Notes: generated from the sequence alone by a model not told the origin. Numbered from the stretch's first letter, positions 53,504-62,253 are shown. The stretch: 64,000 nucleotides of DNA from an uncultured Clostridium sp. (GCA_905193755.1 CAJJPX010000001.1:186001-250000); one strand, 5' to 3'. Numbers and translations are program-made.

Positions 53504-55230
53504 GAATTTAAAGATTCATTTAAATATAGATTTTTATATAATTCACATGTTTTTAATAATTCTTTATGTTTACCAGTCGCAACTACTTTACCATGATCAA
53601 CAACATGTATTACATCAGCATCCATTATTGTTGAAAGTCTATGTGCTACTATTATAACTGTATGATCACATACTAAGTCATCAATAGTTTTTTTAATGTA
53701 ATTTTGACTATTATTATCTAAAGCACTTGTTGCTTCATCAAATAGTATTATCTTACTATTTCTTGATAGTGTTCTTGCAATAGATAATCTTTGTTTTTGA
53801 CCTCCAGATAAATTTACACCACCTTCGCCTAAAATAGTGTCATATCCTTTAGGTAGTGACATTATGTAATCATCTAGATAAGCCATTTTACAATACTTAC
53901 GAATCTCATCTAATGTAAGACTCTCATCTACAATAAGAAAGTTCTCTTTTATACTTCTATTAAATATAAATGGTTCTTGTCTTATTATAGATATATTTTT
54001 TCTAAGTACATCTTCTTTTAATTCTTTAATATTAACATCATCAATAAGTATTTCTCCATCACTTGCATCAAATATTCTAGTCAGTAAGTTAAATAACGTA
54101 CTTTTACCTTGACCAGAAGCACCTACAATAGCTACCTTTTTATTTGGTTCAACAACTAAATTAAAATTGTTTAGTGTTTCACTCTCATCAGGATAAGCAA
54201 ATGATACTTTATCAAATTTAATAACCCCTTTAACATCCTCTAATTCTTTTAGACCGAACTTTTCATCTTCAAATAATCTATTATCTAAAATATCATTAAC
54301 TCTTGAAACAGATACTTTAACACTTTGATATGTTTGTATTAACTCATTAACATTTTCTATCATATTAGTAAATCTATATACATAGTATGTCATAGCTACT
54401 AAGAATGTTAATGATACTTGTTTATAATATAAAAGCACAATACAAGTAGCAAGTACTCCACATTCTAATAAAGATTTAAGTAAACCTGTTACTATATCAA
54501 AATTCTTTTTAGTATCAATTTCATTAGCTGACTTCTTGAATAACTTCTTAATAATCTCAATAACATTATTAATTAAATTATTTTTAACACCTAATGTTTT
54601 TATCTCTCTTATACCTCTAATTGACTCATTAGTTAAAGATATAAACTTATCTTGCTCTTTCTTTCTATCTTTATGAATACTCTCTAATATTGGATTATAT
54701 TTCTTAATTACAAAGTATAATATTATCATAATTACTATGATCTCTAAACCAATTATCCAAGAATTTATAAATATATATACTAGTAAAACCATTGATGTAA
54801 CAAATACTGTTACCATATTCAATAGTCTTAAAAATACAAAACTTAATGTATCAGCATCATTTGTTATACGATTTATTATTTCTCCTGAAGACATCTTTTC
54901 AAATGCTACTGCTGGTAAATTAATAGCTTTTTTATAAGCATAAAATTCTAATTTTCTTGTTAATATACTCTCTAATTTAGATAACATTGATTTAGCTTTA
55001 AGATAAAGTACACCATCAGTAGTAATCTCTAATACAAAATATATTCCAATATATATAAGAGCTGCTTTAAGATTTAACTCAGTTATTGATTCAACACTTT
55101 TACCATTTAAATAACCAGTAAATATCTCACAAAATCCACATATTACAACTATTATACTAGATAAGATAAGTTTTCCCTTTTCTTCTTTCATTAACTTAAT
55201 TAGAGGTTTAAATTCTTTTAAATCCTTCAT
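53500..55230 (-). CDS. ABC exporter, fused permease and ATPase
   Basis: A 576-residue half-transporter: six membrane helices in an ABC type-1 exporter domain (about 15-300), then the ATPase with Walker A 'GASGQGKST', Q-loop 'IRQEPF', signature 'LSGGQKQR', Walker B 'KIILFDEATSALD' and 'VAHRLST'. All catalytic motifs are intact, in contrast to the ECF ATPases. It should work as a homodimer exporting drugs, lipids or peptides. GGAGG before its ATG lies within three bases of the T-run of an upstream hairpin, so expression depends on readthrough of that terminator. Confidence 0.92.
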   Translation of the reverse strand: MKDLKEFKPLIKLMKEEKGKLILSSIIVVICGFCEIFTGYLNGKSVESITELNLKAALIYIGIYFVLEITTDGVLYLKAKSMLSKLESILTRKLEFYAYKKAINLPAVAFEKMSSGEIINRITNDADTLSFVFLRLLNMVTVFVTSMVLLVYIFINSWIIGLEIIVIMIILYFVIKKYNPILESIHKDRKKEQDKFISLTNESIRGIREIKTLGVKNNLINNVIEIIKKLFKKSANEIDTKKNFDIVTGLLKSLLECGVLATCIVLLYYKQVSLTFLVAMTYYVYRFTNMIENVNELIQTYQSVKVSVSRVNDILDNRLFEDEKFGLKELEDVKGVIKFDKVSFAYPDESETLNNFNLVVEPNKKVAIVGASGQGKSTLFNLLTRIFDASDGEILIDDVNIKELKEDVLRKNISIIRQEPFIFNRSIKENFLIVDESLTLDEIRKYCKMAYLDDYIMSLPKGYDTILGEGGVNLSGGQKQRLSIARTLSRNSKIILFDEATSALDNNSQNYIKKTIDDLVCDHTVIIVAHRLSTIMDADVIHVVDHGKVVATGKHKELLKTCELYKNLYLNESLNS

Positions 55231-55240
55231 CTTTTACCTC

Positions 55241-55275
55241 CAAAAAACTACTCTAATAAGAGTAGTTAAATATTT
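55241..55275 (-). terminator. Attenuator-like terminator in front of the ABC exporter gene
   Basis: Minus-strand AACTACTC, loop TTATTA, GAGTAGTT, then six T, directly followed by GGAGG and the exporter start. It closes the short leader transcript. Because the exporter has no other visible promoter, this hairpin probably decides its expression. Confidence 0.82.
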
Positions 55276-55287
55276 AAATATCAAACG

Positions 55288-55380
55288 TTATAAAGTTTGT
55301 GGAAAACATTGAAGATTCCCACTTCCTTTATTAAAACTCTTATCATTAAAAACATATAAATTCAAATTTAAAATCTTCAT
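55288..55380 (-). CDS. 30-residue leader peptide upstream of the ABC exporter
   Basis: A short frame starting ATG at 55380, with an excellent ribosome site (AAAGGAG, ten bases before the ATG), encodes 30 residues beginning MKILNLNLYVFNDKSF and ending LQCFPQTL. It is followed by an intrinsic terminator and then the ABC exporter. Promoter, short translated frame and terminator in this order are the layout of ribosome-controlled attenuation, as known for the bmrB leader of the bmrCD exporter in B. subtilis. No RiPP leader features or double-Gly site are seen, so a secreted peptide is less likely. Confidence 0.62.
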   Translation of the reverse strand: MKILNLNLYVFNDKSFNKGSGNLQCFPQTL

Positions 55381-55413
55381 TTCTTCCACTCCTTTCTCTT
55401 TAAATTCAACAAA

Positions 55414-55442
55414 AATATATCATAAATATTTCACAAAGTCAA
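55414..55442 (-). promoter_or_regulatory. Promoter of the leader/ABC exporter transcript
   Basis: Minus strand TTGACT (55437-55442), 17-base spacer ending TGA, TATATT (55414-55419). Strong extended -10 sigma-A promoter; start expected near 55408, about 28 bases before the leader ATG. Confidence 0.85.
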
Positions 55443-55445
55443 ATT

Positions 55446-56183
55446 TTAATTACAGAATCCTTCATAATGTACTTTTAAGCTATTATTATCTATGTCTACA
55501 TAGTCACATGTATTAAGAGCATTAATTTCCTTTTTTATATGATCCAAAGTACACTTTATTTCATTATGATCTTCATCATAACATTCAGTAATTTCTTTTA
55601 GATATCTTTCATCAGTATAACCATCTTTTTCAAGTGCTTCTGTTGCTGTTATAATTTTATCATTTTTAACATCATAGAAGTAATTATATTTAAATGTTCC
55701 ATCTCCACTTGCATTCCATGGATTTAATTCAACTATAACTAAAATACTTACTATGTCATTCTTTACAAGTGATTTATATTTAACATTTATATCCGCAACA
55801 TCACCTGTTTCACATCCTTTTGGATTTTCATCAGTGTTACATCCTGCTTCGATTGGTAGAATTATTCTAGAAATAACATCATCAAGAATTTTTTTATTTA
55901 TTACTTCAGAATTATCTTTACCACCTATTATTTTAGGAATAATTATTTTAATTTTATTTGCACTTTCAGAACCAAAATAACTAGGTACAGTATTAGTAGC
56001 ATCAACAACACTAACTTTATTTTCAACTGTTTCTTCTTTTTTATCATCAAGTACTTTATCCTCACACTTAGGACAACTAACATTTTTTCCTTTATACCAC
56101 ATATAACCAAAACCACCAACTGCACATAATACAATTATTAAAAGTATAATTAACACTATATTAACATTCTTTTTTCCTTCCAT
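55446..56183 (-). CDS. Anchored protein of unknown function (DUF3298-like region possible)
   Basis: About 245 residues from the ATG at 56183 (GAGGTGA upstream); the earlier in-frame ATG at 56213 has no site. One membrane helix (about 8-29) is followed by 'CPKCEDK' and an outer domain of about 190 residues with six more cysteines in its second half. 'DGTFKYNYFYDVKNDKIIT' followed by 'ATEAL' resembles the DUF3298/RsiV-type fold, where secreted proteins end in a similar motif. Function unknown. No terminator is visible before the leader promoter of the exporter. Confidence 0.6.
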   Translation of the reverse strand: MEGKKNVNIVLIILLIIVLCAVGGFGYMWYKGKNVSCPKCEDKVLDDKKEETVENKVSVVDATNTVPSYFGSESANKIKIIIPKIIGGKDNSEVINKKILDDVISRIILPIEAGCNTDENPKGCETGDVADINVKYKSLVKNDIVSILVIVELNPWNASGDGTFKYNYFYDVKNDKIITATEALEKDGYTDERYLKEITECYDEDHNEIKCTLDHIKKEINALNTCDYVDIDNNSLKVHYEGFCN

Positions 56184-56237
56184 ATACTTCACCTCTATTA
56201 TAGAATAACACACAAAAAATATTTATTCAAGCACAAT

Positions 56238-56268
56238 CAAAAAAGTTCAACCATAAAATTGAACTTTA
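56238..56268 (-). terminator. Terminator after the membrane metallophosphoesterase gene
   Basis: Minus-strand AAAGTTCAA and TTGAACTTT pair perfectly around a loop, then T-run. Confidence 0.85.
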
Positions 56269-57339
56269 TTTTATATTAAGAATTACATATTCACTATGCA
56301 CATCTGTTCTAATTGGTATTCCCCAACCTGCTATACCTGAAGTAACTACTTTATTAAAAGCATCTTCTTTTTCATATCCATAAATCATATCAGAAGTTTT
56401 AAATATTTCTTGAAATAACTTAGCTGGGAATATTTGGCCAGCATGAGTGTGACCACTAAGTATTAAGTCAGTTCCAACTTCTTTAGCACTCTTATAGTCA
56501 ACTGGTATATGAGCAAGTACTATCTTATAGTCTTCACTGTTTACATTTTCTACAAGTTCACTCATACTCTTCTTGTAACCATTACTTCTACCTATAATAG
56601 TTAATTCATCATTAATTCTATAATTTTCATCTTCTAATATTTTAATACCATTACCTAATATAGTATTTTTAAGTGTCACTTTATTATAATTTTTACCATT
56701 ACTATAATTATTCTCATCATGATTACCATAACTATAAAATATTCCATAATTAGTTTTAAGACCACCTAATATTCTAAAACATTCTTCCATTCCTTGGAGA
56801 TTAGTATTTTCATCAACTATATCTCCAACAAGAAATACAAAATCAGGATTTAATTCGTTTATTTTAACAATTACTTTTTGAAGCTTATCACCAGTTATCG
56901 CAAGTCCATAATGTAAATCAGTTATAAGTATTCCTTTATATTTATTATTAAGTTTATTATTAGAACTTATATCATAACTAACACTTCTAATATCATAAAT
57001 GTTATAGTAACCATAACATACAAATAAGAAACTAAATACTGCAGGCAACAATAAATATATTTTCATAAACCATTTATATTTCTTTAAAAATTTATAAAAT
57101 AACATAACTATTAAATAAATAAGTATTAAATAAAGAATAAATATCATAAATAACGCAACTACCTTATTCATCATTGAAAGTACTAAACTACTATAAAATA
57201 CAAGAACACTTATAATACTTAAAATATTTTTATTAACCTTAATCTTTAATTTATCACAAACCTTATATAAATATTTATAAAAGGCAAGTGTTAAAAACAT
57301 AAGAAATATAAAAAATAAAATTCCATATAAATAAAACAT
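56266..57339 (-). CDS. Membrane metallophosphoesterase (YkuE/YaeI-like)
   Basis: A 357-residue protein. Three to four membrane helices occupy residues 1-120. The C-terminal part is a calcineurin-like phosphoesterase with 'ITDLHYG', 'LVGDIVD', 'YGNHD', and 'LSGHTHAGQ', typical of the YaeI/YkuE group; the His-containing 'LAHIP' block is also present. Members hydrolyse lipid-linked or other phosphoesters such as UDP-diacylglucosamine in some bacteria. It diverges from the germination operon; about 60 bases separate them. Confidence 0.85.
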   Translation of the reverse strand: MFYLYGILFFIFLMFLTLAFYKYLYKVCDKLKIKVNKNILSIISVLVFYSSLVLSMMNKVVALFMIFILYLILIYLIVMLFYKFLKKYKWFMKIYLLLPAVFSFLFVCYGYYNIYDIRSVSYDISSNNKLNNKYKGILITDLHYGLAITGDKLQKVIVKINELNPDFVFLVGDIVDENTNLQGMEECFRILGGLKTNYGIFYSYGNHDENNYSNGKNYNKVTLKNTILGNGIKILEDENYRINDELTIIGRSNGYKKSMSELVENVNSEDYKIVLAHIPVDYKSAKEVGTDLILSGHTHAGQIFPAKLFQEIFKTSDMIYGYEKEDAFNKVVTSGIAGWGIPIRTDVHSEYVILNIK

Positions 57340-57401
57340 ATCTTACCGCCTTAATTATTATATCATAGTATTTTTATTATGTTTAAGTAAATAATATAAT
57401 T

Positions 57402-58796
57402 ATGGATATAATAAGTAAGCTAAAATCTAAGAAAGAACATATGCCAGATCTTCAATTAAAAGAAGTTTCTTTTGGTATAAATAAAATTTATATAGTTAAT
57501 ATTCAAACTGTTTCTTCAAGTACACTTACTAATGAATTTATTCTTGATTATATTTCTAAAAGAAGTCTTTTAAAAAACGAGCTCATCACTTCTCTTAAAA
57601 AAGATATTATGAATTATATACCATCTATTAGTTTTATAGATATAGATTCTAAAGATGTAATGGAATACTTATTTAATGGTTTTAGTATCATTATTTATCA
57701 TGATGAATGCATTGCATTAGAGACAAGAGCTAACATTGATAGAGGCGTTAATGAACCATCTAGTGAACCTACTATTAAAGGCCCAAAAGATGCTTTTAAT
57801 GAAAATTATAATACTAATATAGGTCTAGTTAGAAAAAGAATCAAAGATGAAAATCTTTATATGAAAGAACTTACTCTTGGTACTAGAACTAAAACTAAAG
57901 TAAGTATTCTTTATATGAATGATATAGTTGATAAAGAATTACTAGAATGTACTATAGATAAAATAAGTAATATAACTAGTGATAAAGTACTTGATACTTA
58001 CTATATAAAAAGTCTTATTAGTGGTGAAAACAAATCATCATTTCCATCTATTAAATCAACTGAAAAACCTGATAGTATAGCTAAAGGTCTTACTGAAGGT
58101 AAAATATGTATAATATCAGAAAACTCTTGTAACGCTCTTATTATACCAACATTTTTTATAGATTACTTTCATAATGACGAAGATATTTATCAAAAAAGTT
58201 TATACGTTGAATTTGTTAAATTTATAAGAATACTAGCACTTTTTATAACTATATTTGCTCCATCTATATACCTTGCAATTATTACTTATGATCAACAAAT
58301 ACTTCCAACAAGTTTACTTATAAATTTTTCTCTTCAAAGAGCAAGTGTACCTTTTCCAGCACTCATCGAAGCATTCAGTTTAATGTTTACTTTTGAACTT
58401 CTTTATGAAGGAGATGCACTGACTCCATCTTCGAGAGGTACTTCTCTTTCAATATTAGGTGCTTTAGTTTTAGGTGATGCTGCAGTAAGTGCAGGAATAG
58501 TATCTCCTATCACGGTTATAGTAGTAGCAGTAACAGCGATCTCATCAATATTCTTTGTTTACTATGATTTTCAATCATTCATAAGACTCTATAGATATAG
58601 TTTAATGATACTATCATCTATATTTGGAATAATCGGAGTACTATTTGGTTTCATATTTATAATTACTAATCTATGTAGTATTAAATCATTCGGAAAACCA
58701 TTTATGTATCCAATAAGTCCAAAATTAAATATAAAAGGAAGAAAACAACTAATAAAAAGAGGCCTTCTACCTCAAAATAGTAATAAAGGAGAATAA
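57402..58796 (+). CDS. gerKA: Spore germination receptor subunit A (GerA/GerK A type)
   Basis: A 464-residue protein of the GerABKA family: an N-terminal soluble part with 'SFIDIDSKDVMEYLFNG', a junction 'ETRANIDRGVNEPSSEPTIK' and 'GPKDAFNENYNTNIGLVRKR' typical of the family, and about five membrane helices (240-430). It senses germinants together with the B and C subunits in the spore inner membrane. No clear ribosome site precedes the ATG at 57402, which is odd for this genome. The symbol is used for the A-C-B gene order shared with gerK. Confidence 0.92.
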   Translation: MDIISKLKSKKEHMPDLQLKEVSFGINKIYIVNIQTVSSSTLTNEFILDYISKRSLLKNELITSLKKDIMNYIPSISFIDIDSKDVMEYLFNGFSIIIYHDECIALETRANIDRGVNEPSSEPTIKGPKDAFNENYNTNIGLVRKRIKDENLYMKELTLGTRTKTKVSILYMNDIVDKELLECTIDKISNITSDKVLDTYYIKSLISGENKSSFPSIKSTEKPDSIAKGLTEGKICIISENSCNALIIPTFFIDYFHNDEDIYQKSLYVEFVKFIRILALFITIFAPSIYLAIITYDQQILPTSLLINFSLQRASVPFPALIEAFSLMFTFELLYEGDALTPSSRGTSLSILGALVLGDAAVSAGIVSPITVIVVAVTAISSIFFVYYDFQSFIRLYRYSLMILSSIFGIIGVLFGFIFIITNLCSIKSFGKPFMYPISPKLNIKGRKQLIKRGLLPQNSNKGE

Positions 58797-59863
58797 TGAA
58801 AAAAATACTAATACTTTTAATAATGATTTTATCCTTAACTGGATGTAAAGACTACATAGAAATAAATGATTTAGCAATTCTAACAGGTATAGTTATAGAC
58901 TACACTGATAATATGTATGAAGTAACTGCCCAACTAATAGTTAATGACAAAGAAAGTAATACTGAAATATTTACTACAAAGTCTTCCTCAATTAATGAAG
59001 CAATAGCTGAACTATCAAAACTAAGTAACAAAGAAGTATTTATTTCACACCTAAAAGTTCTAATAATAACAGAAAACATAATAAAAAATAATATAGATTT
59101 TAAAGACTATTTTCTAAGAAGTTCTAAATCAAAAATGAATTTCTATGTTTACATAATAAACCAAAATATAAAAGATAAAGTATTAAATATATACAAAGAA
59201 AATGATGGCTCAGCTATATACTTAGAAAAAATGATGAAATTTAATCAAAATATTTTTTCATCTTCTACCCCATTAAAATTCTCAGAATATGCTTATTACT
59301 CCATTGAAAAAGGATATACTAATATTTATCCAAAAATAGATATAATTAAAAACAATGATAAAGAAGTATTATATCTATCAAACTTAACAACTTTTAATAA
59401 TGAAAATGAAATAGATCTTACAGAAAACGAATCTATTTTCTATAATATACTAACTAACAAAGCTAATAAAAGTTCGCTAACTATAGATTGTGATGATAAC
59501 ACCTTCTCTATTGAAATACAAGATATTAAAACAAAGTATAAACTAAAAGATAATAAGTTATATCTAAATAATAAATCTAAAACTAAAATAATTGATTATA
59601 AATGTAAATATAATTTAAATGAAAAATCTTCTATAGAGAAACTAACTAACTTAACAAACGAATATATAGAAAACAACATAAATAATTTAATAGATTTTAT
59701 TAAAAAGAATAACACAGATATTATAGGTATTGGTTCTTATATTTATAAACATAAAACAAGCTATTTTAATGATAAAGATAAATGGAATACATATTTAAAT
59801 GATATAAAAATAAATGTAAAATCTAATACTAATATAACATCTCTAGGAGAAATAAAACGATGA
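58796..59863 (+). CDS. gerKC: Spore germination receptor lipoprotein, Ger(x)C family
   Basis: A 355-residue lipoprotein. The signal ends in the lipobox 'LSLTGCKDY' (Cys18). 'INDLAILTGIVIDYT' and 'EVTAQLIVN' are the family's start, and the C-terminal 'IEKLTNLTNEYIENNI' region corresponds to the Ger(x)C helical domain. It is exported and lipid-anchored in the spore membrane. Starts in a TAATG overlap with gerKA (GGAG upstream). Confidence 0.92.
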   Translation: MKKILILLIMILSLTGCKDYIEINDLAILTGIVIDYTDNMYEVTAQLIVNDKESNTEIFTTKSSSINEAIAELSKLSNKEVFISHLKVLIITENIIKNNIDFKDYFLRSSKSKMNFYVYIINQNIKDKVLNIYKENDGSAIYLEKMMKFNQNIFSSSTPLKFSEYAYYSIEKGYTNIYPKIDIIKNNDKEVLYLSNLTTFNNENEIDLTENESIFYNILTNKANKSSLTIDCDDNTFSIEIQDIKTKYKLKDNKLYLNNKSKTKIIDYKCKYNLNEKSSIEKLTNLTNEYIENNINNLIDFIKKNNTDIIGIGSYIYKHKTSYFNDKDKWNTYLNDIKINVKSNTNITSLGEIKR

Positions 59864-60963
59864 AAAATAAGAATGAAAAAGTAAATAGTTTTTCTTTAAG
59901 TATTTTAGTAATAACTTTAAGTGGTGCTCCATTTTGGGGAATACTTACTAGTTATCTTCTTTATAATTCAAAAGAAGCTACACCTATCTCTATGTTAATA
60001 GGTTATTTTTTAGGCCTTATTATTTCTAAAATATTTTTATCTTTCAATGATACTCATAAGGATTTAATAAGCTCAAAAAAGATAGAAAAAATATATAGTA
60101 AATTCTCAATAGTTATAAACATTATAGAAGCGATACTTGCTATATTTACATATATTTTTCTTTGTTATAGACTTTCTTCATTCCTATCAAGTCAATATTT
60201 AATTGAAACTCCTGATATATATTTTTTTATTCTAATTTTAGCTTTAACTTTCTATATTGCTAACCAAGGCATTGAAACACTAACTAGAGTAACTATCATA
60301 TCTATTTATGTAGCTATTACTATATTTGTTTTTGACTACATTAACTTATTTAAAGAAATCAACTTTAATAATTTTTTACCTATTTTAACAGTAAATTTCA
60401 AAAGTATAATAAAGTCTTCAATTATATATGCATTATTTTCATCTGTTCCACCTATGTTTGCGATGAGTATAAGTAAAACTGATATAATTGATCATGAAAA
60501 CTTCAATAAAATGTATTATAGGATGTACTCCATTTCATTTATTATCCTATTAATAGCCATAACAACTACTATAGGTGTCTATGGTATAAACTTATCTAGT
60601 TTATTTGATTATCCATTATATACAGTACTTAAAAAAATAGAAATATTCTCATTCATAGATTCTATTGAAAATATAAGTGTTATACTTTGGATTCTATACT
60701 CCATAAATGCTGCATCTGCAGTGCTTCTTTCCATATTTAACAATTTAAAAGAAGCACTAAATTTAGACAAAAAGAAAACAAAATATTTTAAAGCATTAAC
60801 TATGTTATTAATACTAATTATAACAATATTCTTTTATAAGAAAAATAGTTATATAGAAACAATAGAATATATAAAATATCCAGTTTATGTAACATTTATA
60901 TTATTTATGTTAACATTTATATCTCTAATAATAAGTAAAATAAAATCAAGAAAAAAGAGCTAA
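59860..60963 (+). CDS. gerKB: Spore germination receptor permease subunit B
   Basis: A 367-residue membrane protein with ten hydrophobic segments, of the GerAB/spore germination permease family (amino acid-polyamine-organocation superfamily). 'ITLSGAPFWGILTSYLL' and 'EATPISMLIGYFLGL' in the first helices and 'LPILTVNFKSI' match the family. It forms the germinant-binding part of the receptor. ATGA overlap with gerKC. The operon ends in a hairpin shared with the opposing gene. Confidence 0.92.
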   Translation: MKNKNEKVNSFSLSILVITLSGAPFWGILTSYLLYNSKEATPISMLIGYFLGLIISKIFLSFNDTHKDLISSKKIEKIYSKFSIVINIIEAILAIFTYIFLCYRLSSFLSSQYLIETPDIYFFILILALTFYIANQGIETLTRVTIISIYVAITIFVFDYINLFKEINFNNFLPILTVNFKSIIKSSIIYALFSSVPPMFAMSISKTDIIDHENFNKMYYRMYSISFIILLIAITTTIGVYGINLSSLFDYPLYTVLKKIEIFSFIDSIENISVILWILYSINAASAVLLSIFNNLKEALNLDKKKTKYFKALTMLLILIITIFFYKKNSYIETIEYIKYPVYVTFILFMLTFISLIISKIKSRKKS

Positions 60964-60979
60964 ATTATTATCTAGCTCT
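60951..60979 (-). terminator. Terminator at the convergence of gerKB and the rpsP operon
   Basis: AGAGCTA and TAGCTCT pair. On the minus strand six T follow, so it clearly ends the rpsP operon; on the plus strand no T-run follows, so gerKB may use it only partly. Confidence 0.7.
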
Positions 60980-61456
60980 CATATGATCAACTTTACCCTG
61001 TAAATAGTTTTCTAAATCTTCACGACTAAATGGTTCTAAACTTGCTTCAAAGTATTTACCATCTCCATAAGTAGTCTTTCTAACCACTTTAGAATCTTTA
61101 AAATTAAAATAATCAACTACTTCATAAGGTCTTTTATCCATAATTGAATCATGTAATGGAGTTAATTCACTGCTAACATATACTTTGTTACCAATACTCT
61201 TAATAACACCATTTAACCATTTATTTTCGGCTTCACTAGCAATAGCCCCATTAAAACCAACTTCACCATTTTCTAATTTTTCAAGTGACATAGTTACCAA
61301 ATCATAAGAACTACTCTTAGATTCTTTAATATTACGTTCACTATCAGTCATTTCTTTAATATGTCTGATAATATCAATATAATAATCTCCTTCTTCATCA
61401 CTTAAGCCTTTATAACTGAATCTTAATTCATATAGAATTCTATCTTCATAATTCAT
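60968..61456 (-). CDS. Unknown protein in the rpsP-khpA operon
   Basis: About 162 residues from the ATG at 61456 (GGCGGGG upstream; an in-frame TTG at 61462 is less likely). Acidic, soluble, no known motif, with a stretch 'MSLEKLENGEVGFNGAIA' and a basic end 'GKVDHMRAR'. In Bacillus the genes after khpA are ylqD, rimM and trmD; this protein does not resemble any of them to my eye. Its place suggests an RNA- or translation-linked task, as inference only. Confidence 0.55.
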   Translation of the reverse strand: MNYEDRILYELRFSYKGLSDEEGDYYIDIIRHIKEMTDSERNIKESKSSSYDLVTMSLEKLENGEVGFNGAIASEAENKWLNGVIKSIGNKVYVSSELTPLHDSIMDKRPYEVVDYFNFKDSKVVRKTTYGDGKYFEASLEPFSREDLENYLQGKVDHMRAR

Positions 61457-61497
61457 AAACAACCCCGCCTTTTAAAAAAGAAATAGTTTGCCTATTT

Positions 61498-61740
61498 CTA
61501 AAATGAATCTATGTTTACTTTTACTTTTCTACTACCTTCATTATAAGCTTTAGCTTGTATTAAAGTTTTAATACTAGTAGCAATTTTACCCTTTTTACCT
61601 ATTACTCTACCCATATCACTTTCAGATACAAGTATTTCAATAGTAGTATCATCTTCACTAGTAAATTCTTGAACTTTAACTAAATCAGGTTCTTTAACTA
61701 ATTTCTTAACTATTAATTCAGAAAATTCAACTAAATTCAT
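61498..61740 (-). CDS. khpA: KH-domain RNA-binding protein KhpA
   Basis: An 80-residue single KH domain with 'MGRVIGKKGKIATSIKTL' carrying the GxxG loop. KhpA pairs with KhpB (EloR) and affects cell elongation and division and sRNA binding in streptococci and lactobacilli. It overlaps rpsP at TAATG, the standard Firmicutes arrangement. Confidence 0.93.
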   Translation of the reverse strand: MNLVEFSELIVKKLVKEPDLVKVQEFTSEDDTTIEILVSESDMGRVIGKKGKIATSIKTLIQAKAYNEGSRKVKVNIDSF

Positions 61741-62009
61741 TATTTACTATTTTTAGATTTATGGAATTCTTCCATAACACCTACTTCACTTAAAATGTTC
61801 TTAGCTGTATCTGTAGGTTGAGCTCCTTCCTTAAGCCATTTTAAAGCTGCTTCTTTATCTACATTATATTTAGTAGCTTCTAAAGGCATATAAGTTCCTA
61901 TAGATTCAATAACATTACCATCTCTTTTAGCTCTAGAATCAGCTACTACAACACGATAGTAAGGTCTTTTCTTAGCTCCCATTCTTTTAAGTCTAATTTT
62001 AACTGCCAT
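61740..62009 (-). CDS. rpsP: Small ribosomal subunit protein bS16
   Basis: An 89-residue protein of normal length. 'VKIRLKRMGAKKRPYYRVVV' and 'ADSRAKRDGNVIESIGTY' are diagnostic. It is the first gene of the operon and has a strong ribosome site (GAGGAGG) and promoter. Confidence 0.97.
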   Translation of the reverse strand: MAVKIRLKRMGAKKRPYYRVVVADSRAKRDGNVIESIGTYMPLEATKYNVDKEAALKWLKEGAQPTDTAKNILSEVGVMEEFHKSKNSK

Positions 62010-62034
62010 ATCTTTCTCCTCCTCAGTGACTATT

Positions 62035-62063
62035 AATATACACTAAATTAAATAGTATGTCAA
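62035..62063 (-). promoter_or_regulatory. rpsP promoter
   Basis: Minus strand TTGACA (62058-62063), 17 bases, TATATT (62035-62040), about 26 bases before the start codon. Confidence 0.85.
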
Positions 62064-62087
62064 CCTTTTTTGGTTAACATACTATTT
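62052..62087. repeat. 15-base inverted repeat overlapping the rpsP -35 box
   Basis: AATAGTATGTTAACC, spacer AAAAAA, GGTTGACATACTATT on the minus strand: 14 of 15 positions pair. The -35 hexamer TTGACA lies in the promoter-proximal arm. It could be an operator, or a terminator stopping transcripts entering from upstream. Confidence 0.65.
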
Positions 62088-62110
62088 TATTGATTTATTT
62101 AAAATTTACT

Positions 62111-62213
62111 TAAAATTAAATTTTATATATTAAACCATGATTGATAATTAATTTTTTACATAGAGAAAAGTTAAATTTCCACTATGAAAATCTATCCTAA
62201 AATTAAATTTTAT
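62111..62213. repeat. Pair of 16-base direct repeats
   Basis: TAAAATTAAATTTTAT occurs at 62111-62126 and again at 62198-62213, upstream of the small-peptide promoter. The unit is almost palindromic. In such AT-rich DNA chance is possible. The remaining 62090-62220 stretch holds nothing else that I recognise. Confidence 0.4.
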
Positions 62214-62217
62214 CCAT

Positions 62218-62246
62218 TTGCATTACTTTTCCATATATATTACTCT
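62218..62246 (+). promoter_or_regulatory. Promoter of the hydrophobic-peptide transcript
   Basis: TTTGCAT, about 17 bases, TACTCT, placing the start near 62252, at the beginning of the structured 5' element. The -10 is weak. Confidence 0.5.
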
Positions 62247-62253
62247 ACATGCC

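Noticed and set aside
55288..55380. 30-residue peptide as a RiPP or bacteriocin precursor exported by the ABC protein
   Set aside because: No double-Gly or other leader cleavage site, no peptidase domain on the ABC protein, no modification enzyme nearby; the terminator position fits attenuation.
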